Below, piece after piece: positions 56,001-64,000 of a stretch of DNA of 64,000 nt. The notes beneath the pieces were generated by a model. The model searched no databases, was not told the origin of the DNA, and saw nothing but the letters and a program-made list of their open reading frames with translations. Within the stretch, counting starts at the first letter, position 1. Every line of letters begins with the position of its first letter. The stretch spans positions 336,425 to 400,424 of the forward strand of contig KQ965755.1 of the NCBI GenBank assembly GCA_001574975.1, written 5' to 3'. The DNA is from Gonapodya prolifera JEL478 (taxonomy: Eukaryota > Monoblepharomycota > Monoblepharidomycetes > Monoblepharidales > Gonapodyaceae). Made by a program: the position numbers and the translations under genes.

Positions 56001-58188
56001 GCTCGAGTTGGAGGCAGAGATGAAGGCGGTCGCGGCGGAGCGGAAGCGGTTGGACAAGGCGTTTGAAGAACTGTCTGCGCAGGCGTCTGCCCTGGAAATG
56101 TCGATAGAGAAACTCAAGATGGAGAAATCGTCTTTGGAGGTTCAGATTGCGGAAATTATGAAGCAGGTTGCGGCACTGGGGTACGTCTCGTCAGCGTGTG
56201 TTCCAGGTGAAGATGTCCGTTCACTCACTCCACACTGAACCTGTAGGGGTACACGCCCTGACAGCGGTGACCTGGCTCGGATGAAGCAATTAGAAACTTC
56301 GATCTCAAAGCTGGAAAAGGAATTCGCCGCCTTGAGAAAGCCATGCGAGGAGGTAGAGGGAGCGATTACCGATCTTCAGAACAGAATTCTCGAGGTGAGT
56401 GAAACACTGAATTATGCGGTTTATGAACCCTTGATTTACCTTTGCTTGTTGTTTTGGGTAGGTCGGAGGTACCAAACTCCGTACTCAAAGCTCCCGCCTC
56501 GAGGACGTAGTCGTTAAGATCGAATCCACGAGCGACAAGATCACTCAAACCACCGTCGCGAAGAAGGCCGCCGAGAAGTCCATGGACAAGACGCTGAAAG
56601 CCAACCAAGCGAGCGCCAAGGAGCTGGAGGAATCGGAGACCCAGCTCGCGGCTCTCATGAAGGAGATCGAAACGAAGATGGAGGCAGGGCTTGCGGTTAA
56701 GAGGAAGGCGGACCGTGCGCAAGAGGTGAGTGGATTAGAGTATCGGGATTTGGTTACGACGCGACTTACAATGTTCAACCGTGATGTAGATATTGGATGG
56801 CCAAAAGGAGAAGCTGGAGGAGTTGAGTGCCCAGCAGAAAGAACGGCACACGGTTATGCAGAAGCTTCGCCGAATTGAAGTGAGCATTATCGTTTTCGTC
56901 TCCACAAGAGGAACATTTCAAATCGGCGTGCAATCCCTCAGGTTGATTTGAACAACAAAATGGACGATCTTAAACGAGAAGTACAATCTAAGAAAAAAGA
57001 GCTCGTCTCGTGGACCGCGGAGCTTGCCAAACTCACACTGCAAAAGTTTGGGTGAGTCATGCGCCGGTTTGATTTGTCGTTTACTCACAATACCGTTCCC
57101 ACTGCAGCTTCTCTGATGAAGAAGACGAAGAGGAGCTTCCTGCTTTCACAGAGGAGGAGCTTGCGGAATTTGATGTGAAAGAGCTTCGGCGGACTATGGA
57201 TGCTATCGAAGGTGAAGCCGCGCATCGACACCAACCGATCGAAAATTCGCAATCCTGACTCGCTCTTCTACTGCACCTCCCATAGCCAAGCTCAGCAAGG
57301 CCCAACCGAACCTCGGCGTGCTCCAGGAGTACAAGGAACGCGAGGAGGAGTACTTCAACCGTGTTCGGGATCTTGACGAAGCGACGAAGCGAAGAGACGA
57401 CGCCAAGGCGGAGTACGAAGGGCTCCGTAAGAGAAGGTTGGAGGAGTTCATGAAGGGTTTCACGGCGATTTCGAATAAGCTGAAGGAGATGTACCAGGTT
57501 GGTTTTGGGTGCCGGCGTGTGGAGTTGGTGCCGTCTGTTTTAATGCGTGCTAATCTGCCGGACCTTCCGTGCTTAGATGATTACACTGGGTGGAAATGCG
57601 GAGCTGGAACTTGTGGACAGTTTGGATCCGTTCTCGGAGGGTATCTTGTTCTCGGTAATGCCGCCCAAAAAGAGCTGGAAGAATATTTCAAACTTGTCTG
57701 GAGGAGAAAAGGTACGATTGCGTAGCGTCTTTGGTTGTTTCGGGGGGGGGGGGGCCAATGTAATTAAATGTATCAACCTGCACAGACGTTATCTTCGTTG
57801 GCATTGGTGTTCGCGTTGCACCATTTCAAACCGACACCCCTCTACGTCATGGACGAGATCGACGCTGCGCTTGATTTCAGGAACGTTTCCATTGTGGCGA
57901 ATTACATCAAGGAGCGGTGAGACGGAGCTGGTTGTAGCAGGCGTTTCCTCATGAGTTCATCTTCGTCGTTTCGCATAGCACTCGAAACGCGCAGTTTGTC
58001 ATCATCAGTCTCCGGAACAACATGTTCGAGCTCGCCGATAGACTCGTCGGGATCTACAAGACAGACAACACAACAAAGTGAGTGGCCTCTCGCCAAGGGA
58101 AGTTGGTGATTTCTGCTTTACTGACGGTGTTGGGCTGTATAGGACCGTCGCTATCAGTCCGGCTGAGATTGCTGTCATGGCTCGATGA
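53081..58188 (+). CDS. SMC4: Condensin subunit Smc4 (SMC ATPase)
   Basis: Smc4 pairs with Smc2 in condensin to compact mitotic chromosomes. From ATG 53081 ([20 protein letters not shown]) many short exons encode [17 protein letters not shown], then [20 protein letters not shown] (Walker A), [40 protein letters not shown] and [20 protein letters not shown], typical of the N-terminal head of Smc4. Coiled coil follows, interrupted by the hinge at about 55500-55950: [61 protein letters not shown] second coiled coil leads to [34 protein letters not shown] (signature), [40 protein letters not shown] (Walker B) and [20 protein letters not shown] with [13 protein letters not shown] before a TGA at 58186. 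A run of 13 G lies in the intron before the Walker B exon. All ATPase motifs are intact. Confidence 0.93.
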
Positions 58189-58779
58189 GGGAGGGCGCTC
58201 CTGTTTGGTGTTGGTAGTGGGCTTGTTTTATTCTGTTATATTCTTGCAATTGGTTGTGCTTACATGCACTCAGCGACTGTATGTACTCAGTGAAACGACT
58301 GACTTTACCGTCAACACGTCAGTCCCCGCGTGTGTGGAAGATAATGGTGCCTCTGATTTTACCCATCGGTTGAAGCCGATCGTCACCTACCACAATTTAT
58401 CCAAAGAAAAACAACAAAAAGCATTCCCCGCGGGAGTTGTCGGAGCTTCTTTCTCTTGAGGCAAAGAATAATTTACCTTCGGCCCTGCTCCTCTGTGTGG
58501 TGCGGCAGCGGAGTGTACTTGGTATGCTTGTCCGTGTGGCTTGCATTCAAAGATATCAAAAGAAGCAAACTTACCATCCGAAAATGCTTACCTGTGACTT
58601 ATAGGCGATTTGACATGCTTATCGCTCCCAGATATATGGTAGAAAATGGTGTGTGGCGGAGAGGTGTAAAGTGGCGGTTGAGGCGAGTTTTCACCCAAAA
58701 CCGCAAACTCAGGGACTGAGACCCCACCCCGTGGACTTTCCCACTGCTTGCTTCGATTGGTCCGCCAAACACGATTGCG
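58189..58779. other. Intergenic region between SMC4 and the SH3 gene
   Basis: About 590 bp without a recognisable gene; an ATTGGTCC sequence (inverted CCAAT box) lies at about 58756, 25 bp before the next ATG. Confidence 0.45.
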
Positions 58780-61700
58780 ATGGAGGTCTACCCCCCGAGA
58801 TCCCGCTATGACGGGGGTTATGCGGGAAACATGGACCAGCCGGGATACCAGTCATACGGATACTCCTCTCCCCAGACGGGACCGGTCGGATACTCTTCGA
58901 GGGCAGCGTCGCCTGCAAAGTCTACAACGGATTCGGGGGTCGCTCTGCCCCGTAATCAACGGTCAGGGAAATCCATCGCCAGCGAGGTAACTCTCGGGAA
59001 AGAGTCCAAGTCGAGCAGCTACGGCGTGGGGTCGCCTGCCCGCTCGCAAAAATACGGATACACAACGTCCACATACGGAGGGGACCTCGGTGGGCGGGAA
59101 TCGGCGGCCGGGTCTCGCCCATCATCGGCTGCTGCTCGAGGGCCCACCAGAGCTTCGGGATTCGAATCGGTGTATCAGTCCTCCATGGGCCGCTCGGCTA
59201 GGGACTCCCGGGCCAGCGACTTCAAGGAAACGTACTCCATTCCAATCACCGATGAGATGTCCGACACCGAACAATTCCCGGCAGTCAATCCTTACCTGAA
59301 CCCCAAGCCCGCTTACTCGGCATCGCCATCCCAGACATTGTCAGAAAACCGACGAACATCGAAGCCCTTGCCTGACCCACAAACTTACAAAGCTCACCCC
59401 CCGTCAACACCCACCCTCGCCGAACCACCAACCTCCCCACTGTCACCCACCCAGCCAACCCTCTTCGCCGTCACAATATTCGCATACTTTGCCGAACGCG
59501 CAGATGAACTAAACTTCGCCGAAGGTGAGATTGTGCGCGTCCACAAAACCCCCGAGGGTGGATGGTGGTACGGCTCCGTGGAAACCTTTGGCGAAGACAA
59601 CAGCCCGACGGACTCCACCACAACAGCCGTCCGCCGAAGTGAGGCAGACAGCCGCATATCTCGCGGGCAGTCGGTCAAATCCAACGGAACCTCGAAAAAA
59701 GCCCGTCGCGGCTGGTTCCCCTGCAACCACACGGCCTACTACCCCTACCTCCCGGATGAGAAGCCCGCCTTCAGTCAGGAAGAACTCGAAGCCCTCAGAC
59801 TGCACCCGAACAGCGACCAGTCGGGAATGCAGGCCATCATGAACGACCTGATGGTCGAGTCGGTCAACGTGGGTCCAGCACAGGCGCTGGCCCAGCCGCC
59901 CATGGCTCGTGGAGTGGAAAACGTATCCCCGACGCCCGGTCAAATGTCCAACAACACGTTTGCCCTGCCGCTCATTCCGGACTCACCGCCTCCGTTCCCG
60001 CAGTACCCCATCGCGGCTCCCGCTCCTTCCCAAATGCGGCCCGACGAAATCCTCTACCGCACTCTTCTCTCACAGGTCCCCGGTCTGCTCATGTCCAGCC
60101 TCGACCCGTACGGGAGCCTGGTCCTGTGCGAGAAGAACTGCTCCGTCACGTTGGACTCCCAGTCGCCCACCCCCGGCGGGCAGCACAAGTCTTCCAAGCA
60201 GCCGGGTTCGCTTGACGTCTCCCGGCTGCACTACGACCCGGCCGTCGTGTTTCTCCTTGAACGAGCCGTCGTCGTCATCGCGCCCGAGGGAGCGTACCAG
60301 GAGGCGCCTTCGTCAGAGGCAGGGTGGGGAAAGCTGAAGAAGTCCAAGACCATCGGACACCTACCACAAGGCGGCGGCGGCGGGGGTGGAGCGCCCGGTT
60401 TGCAGTCGACGTGGAAGCTGGTCGAGCTTGCTCCCTTGCACCGGGATCTCGTTGAGGTGCGCGAGCAGGTTGAGCAGCCGCCTAGTAGTCGTGGGCTGTT
60501 CGGACTCGGTGGGAAAGCACCCCCCCAAACCACATCGTTCCTCGTTCGGTACGCTGTGACAGGCGACACGGGCGCGCTGAGGGGATGGCGGAAGTTGGTG
60601 GTCACCATGTCCGCGTCGCCTGGGTCAAAAGTGAGGTCTGAGGATCGGGTCAAGGTGTGGGTTGACCAGGTCAAGGAACTGGCTGATCAGAGTGAGTTGA
60701 ATGGAGGGAAGCATTTGTATATGGCCGGCGGCCTCACAAATTCTCGTCTCCAACAGACGTACACCACTCTGCATCAGGACTTCGCACTTCGAACGATGGT
60801 GGTCAAGGCATGGTGACGCATTACGAGCCTGAGTATGGCGGCGAAGGCCAATCCCAATACGTTCCTGCATCTTCCATGATGGACCCGGGCGCCGGCCCCG
60901 GCTACGCTCCATCAATTACCGCCTCCGTCGAGTCCCCGCAACGCAACAAATCGCAAAAGATCGCCTCGACGCTTAAGAACCACATTCGGGGCATGTCCTT
61001 CGATGCTCGGCGCCAACCTCCGCCTGACAAGGTTCTCCCCATGAACTCCCGTGGGGTTTCGGTGGACGTTCGGAGGCCCGAGACGCCGCAGTCGGTCGCG
61101 GGGAGCAGGAGACCCAAGACGTCGCACACGTTCCATGACACGTCGGAGCTTGCGTCCGATCGCGAACAGGGGTACAAGATGGCGCGCAAAGGGTCCGATG
61201 CGGGTCGCGCGCAGGCGGATCGTGTGACCCGGACCGTGGAGAATTTGATCAAGAAAGTGGTCGGTGAGGAGTCGGGGCAGCGAGACGAGCCGGTAACTGG
61301 GATGGCGGCCGCGGGATCGGGATCGGGGACGTCAAATATGGGCAATCTATTGCGCAAGTTGTCTCGCAAGGCCTCTGCAAAGTCCGAACCAGCGCCCGCC
61401 GTAGAACCGGTCTACCCGCCCGCGTATGCAAATGGAGTTACTGATAACGGGTGGAGCTTCCACCAAGCGGGGCAGCCGAGGAACAACGGGCAGGGAGGGA
61501 ATGGGAGCAAGATACTCACGGGTGATGCCCGACCTCGCACGACGACACACTATGGGGCAGGTCAGATGGGCAGCTTTGCCGAGTTTGCGTCGTTGGCCAC
61601 GTCTGTCTCGGCGCCTGGAGGCCTGGCAGACTCGGCGACGGTGGGGGCTCCGGATCGCCGATACATGATGGCGGACGGATCGGATATTGTTCCTGGAGGA

Positions 61701-61886
61701 GGTGGTTCGTACTCGTCGTCACCGGGCGTGATTGTGATGCGGCGCAGCTCTCATGAGGTCGACGACGGCGACATGTCGGAGACGGAGAGGGAGTACCTCG
61801 ATTTGCTGAGGCAGAAGAAGGAGCTGGATGCCCGGTTGAAAGACTTGGAGAGCAGGATGCTCAGATCGAAAATGGTGGGGAGATAG
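58780..61886 (+). CDS. SH3 and PH-like domain scaffold protein
   Basis: Two exons, 58780-60691 and 60757-61886, joined by a 65-nt intron (GTGAGT...CAACAG) give 1,013 residues in frame. The first 210 residues are disordered and rich in S, Y and P. An SH3 domain follows: LFAVTIFAYFAERADELNFA, EGEIVRVHKTPEGGWWYGSV, then an unusual charged loop of about 35 residues before KARRGWFPCNHTAYYPYLPD, which completes the domain. After a linker, DEILYRTLLSQVPGLLMSSL, SLVLCEKNCSVTLDSQ, LHYDPAVVFLLERAVVVIAP and TSFLVRYAVTGDTGALRGWR look like a PH-fold module. The C-terminus has SETEREYLDLLRQKKELDAR and KDLESRMLRSKM, a short coiled coil. Without the intron the protein would end at MVVKAW and a second open frame would begin, so the intron is well supported. 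Probably a cortical or endocytic adaptor; the specific family is not recognised. Confidence 0.78.
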
Positions 61887-62174
61887 AGTGTGCACGAGGA
61901 CAGTGTGTAAAGTGCGTACCGTTCGTTGTAGGATGGTGAATGGGTGCTGGTCATGCACGGACTTTCCTCTATTTCGTTTGATGTACAATTACGGTAATGT
62001 TGGAGATGAATGGTCGTTAGTTGATATTCTGTGGGTAATGTAATTCAGTTGCTGTAGGAAAGTATAGATTTGTGGATGAATTGAGGAGTCCAAGGGAATG
62101 AAGGGGGACAAAGGTTTGAGCGCTTGACTTGGCAGGGTTCAAGAAGGCTCGATGATAAACTTACGATTGGCGAT
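61887..62174. other. Intergenic region
   Basis: About 290 bp of AT-richer sequence between the coiled-coil gene stop and the GH114 gene; promoter and 3' untranslated sequence only. Confidence 0.45.
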
Positions 62175-63519
62175 ATGGGGAACACCCAGGCGTGCCAGCG
62201 ACGCGCGCTTTCCAGAGGACACATGTTGCTGGCGTTCCGTGTAGCCGTCGTCATGTTCCTTTTGCGCGTGGCGGCCGCGCAAACACCAACGCAGCCCCCG
62301 AATACCCTTCCGAAGATTACGCCAGGCACGTCGTTTCAATGGCAGCTGAAGAATACTGTTGATAGTGAGTTCGCGCCCTTTCGAATGACGATCTTCCCGC
62401 GCCAAAAAGGGGAACTGATTGATCATACTTTCTGTCTGCTCCCCACCGATCCAAATTTTCGCTCCCCACCTCTGACGACTATGTTCTTGCTACTGGAATT
62501 CCATTGTGATCGCCATCGCCTCTAATCAGCGTCCTCGACGTCGAAAATCTACGACATCGACGTGTTCGACACACCGTCGACCACAATATCTGCACTAAAA
62601 AAGGCTGGGCATTTAGTGATATGCTACATGTCCGTCGGCTCCTACGAAGACTGGCGTCCGGACGCGTGCCAGTTCCCCAAATCCGTGCGCGGCAAGCCCC
62701 TAGACAAGATTTGGAAGGGCGAGTGGTGGCTAGACGTCCGGCAGATTTCCACGCTTGGACCGATAATGAAGGCACGAATGGTGCTGGCGGTGCAGAAGGG
62801 GTGTGACGGCGTCGAGGGGGATAATGTGGACGGGTACACGAATGACTCGGGTTTTCCGTTGAGCGCGGATGACCAGGTGGCTTACAATCGCTGGTGAGTT
62901 GCATAAATCAAGGACGCGATCGCGGGGAGAGTTCAAATACCTGATGTATTGACACCTTCTCGACAAAGGCTGGCGGACACGGCACACTCGCTCGGTCTTT
63001 TGGTTGGTCTGAAGAACACAATGACACTTGCATCTCAGCTTCTCGCTTGGTACGACTTCGCTCTGTTGGAACAATGCGTTCAGTATACCTCTTGCGACTT
63101 GGCGAAGCCTTTTTTGAATGCAAACAAGGCTGTGTTTGAGTAAGTTTGTCGTGCTTAAAACGCTATATGATGGCTATACCCAGCTGATGAACAATGACTT
63201 CAAATGCACTTTCTCCAGTGTGGAGTACATCGAAAGTGGCGCTACCGTTGCCAACGTGTGCGCCGTGACCAACCAAACCGGCATTGATGGGCAAATCAAA
63301 AACCTACAGCTTGACTCCGGCGCCCGCGTCATGTGCAAAAGCAACTACACTGACCTGGCAACAGCAACTGTTGCACCCAGCCCATCAAGTGGACCAGAGC
63401 CGACTCTTGCGTCTGCGCCGTGCTCGGGAGGAAGGAAGGACGTGGTGGTTGGCGGCTTCGTGTACAGAATTGTACCCGCCGTTCTTCTCTTTACTGTCCT
63501 AACAAACACGTTTATTTAG
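62175..63519 (+). CDS. Secreted GH114-type endo-alpha-1,4-polygalactosaminidase
   Basis: A TIM-barrel glycosidase predicted to cut alpha-1,4-linked galactosamine polymers, as found in fungal extracellular polysaccharides. The ATG at 62175 or, better for a signal peptide, at 62223 (MLLAFRVAVVMFLLRVAAAQ) precedes PKITPGTSFQWQLKNTVD. Exon 2 has KIYDIDVFDTPSTTISALKK, LVICYMSVGSYEDWRPDACQ, WKGEWWLDVRQISTLGPIMK and GCDGVEGDNVDGYTNDSGFP, the core conserved motif. Exon 3 has LADTAHSLGLLVGLKNTMTL and DFALLEQCVQYTSC; exon 4 has VEYIESGATVANVCAVTNQT, a short S/P-rich stalk and a C-terminal hydrophobic stretch (VYRIVPAVLLFTVLTNTFI) that looks like a GPI-anchor signal. Introns of about 60-170 nt keep frame. 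So the enzyme is probably tethered to the cell surface. Confidence 0.85.
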
Positions 63520-64000
63520 TTTCCTGGGGGAGATTCAATTATTATAATCTACACAGTTTCGAGAAGTTACTGCGTGACGGAACATATTTTTCGAGTACTC
63601 CATCAGTATACCGAGAAGCAATGAAGATGGCTTTGTGTTGCAAGATTTCGAGCCAGTTGCTGGGCTCAAATCAGACCACAGCATACCCTTCCATTATGGA
63701 TGGTTTCGTAACACGGGTTTCGTTGCATATTCCATTACATATGTGACTCCCCTCCTCCTTAAAAAGCCAGAGACCATTGGAATTCTTCTCATCATGCCTC
63801 GTCAACTTTCCACGAATGTGTTCCACGAGGGCGAACGTGAGTCTTGTCTGCCAATTTGGCCTCCAACACAAGGACTCCCGTAAAACTCACACTGATCACA
63901 TGACCGCCCTCGACAGTCTCGATGCAGCGTCTTGTCGGTCTCACGGAGGCGGATTCTTCAGAGGCCGGCGGCATGGTTCGGCCTTTCATGACCCGCCAAT
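63520..64000. other. Window end with a possible partial gene on the minus strand
   Basis: Reading leftward from about 63989, a stretch opens MKGRTMPPASEESASVRPTR and continues RCIETVEGGHVI before a GTGAGT donor at about 63891. A weak second piece (VMEYATKPVLRNHP) lies further left. It could be the first exon of a gene that lies mostly outside or within this end, but nothing confirms it. The rest is unassigned. Confidence 0.3.

Noticed and set aside
57740-57753. Run of G in the SMC4 3' region as a frameshift
   Set aside because: It lies inside an intron between the signature exon and the Walker B exon, so it does not affect the protein.
60810-61886. A separate gene starting at the ATG near 60810
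   Set aside because: A 65-nt intron (60692-60756) joins it in frame to the SH3 gene upstream, giving a total length that is a multiple of three; no promoter space separates them.

Overview
The window looks like a gene-dense nuclear segment of an early-diverging, probably chytrid-like fungus. Evidence: genes are split by short GT-AG introns (mostly about 45-130 nt); spacers are often only 80-500 bp; and the proteins are typically fungal or eukaryotic housekeeping ones (a PMCA/Pmc1-type Ca2+ ATPase, Atg3, Mob1, Smc4, a Dbp3-type helicase, a BNA7-like formamidase, arginase, a GH114 glycosidase). Families expanded in chytrids (F-box/ankyrin, ZZ and MYND zinc fingers) appear here mostly as decaying copies. 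The taxon is inferred from gene content only; nothing in the sequence names a species.

Layout. 1-4.3 kb is a graveyard: a deletion relic of a small gene family (minus strand), two decayed ankyrin/F-box genes and a 2 x 54 bp tandem repeat. 4.3-11 kb holds a tandem segmental duplication on the minus strand. Each unit carries the 3' part of a short-chain dehydrogenase (SDR) gene followed by a multi-ZZ zinc-finger gene. One unit has an intact six-ZZ + RING gene but a dead SDR fragment; the other has an intact SDR but a broken ZZ gene without its RING. 11-17 kb: a membrane-anchored RasGEF, a small unknown gene that is the parent-like copy of the relic at the window start, a MYND relic and a TLC-domain membrane protein. 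17-29 kb: a mitochondrial TPR protein, a formamidase-like hydrolase, the Ca2+ ATPase, Atg3 and a mitochondrial-type rhomboid protease. 29-35.5 kb: a truncated ankyrin copy, a perfect 26-bp hairpin, a low-complexity membrane protein, an AT-rich repeat island and a gene remnant.

35.8-45 kb: a Sec7-PH Arf GEF, a Sec14-like lipid-transfer protein, Mob1, a damaged SAM methyltransferase and arginase. 45-47.7 kb: a protein built from two copies of a domain I do not recognise, with matching intron positions; this is the best candidate here for something undescribed. 48.7-64 kb: a Dbp3-type DEAD-box helicase, another F-box/ankyrin gene with two frame breaks, condensin Smc4, an SH3 + PH-like scaffold protein and a secreted, probably GPI-anchored GH114 enzyme.

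Functionally this is a mixed housekeeping neighbourhood rather than a pathway cluster. Several neighbours share short divergent promoters: Atg3/rhomboid (81 bp), TPR/formamidase (110 bp), Mob1/methyltransferase. RasGEF, Sec7 ArfGEF, Sec14-like and Mob1 are all signalling or membrane-traffic proteins. No tRNA, rRNA, CRISPR array, viral element or recognisable transposase was found.
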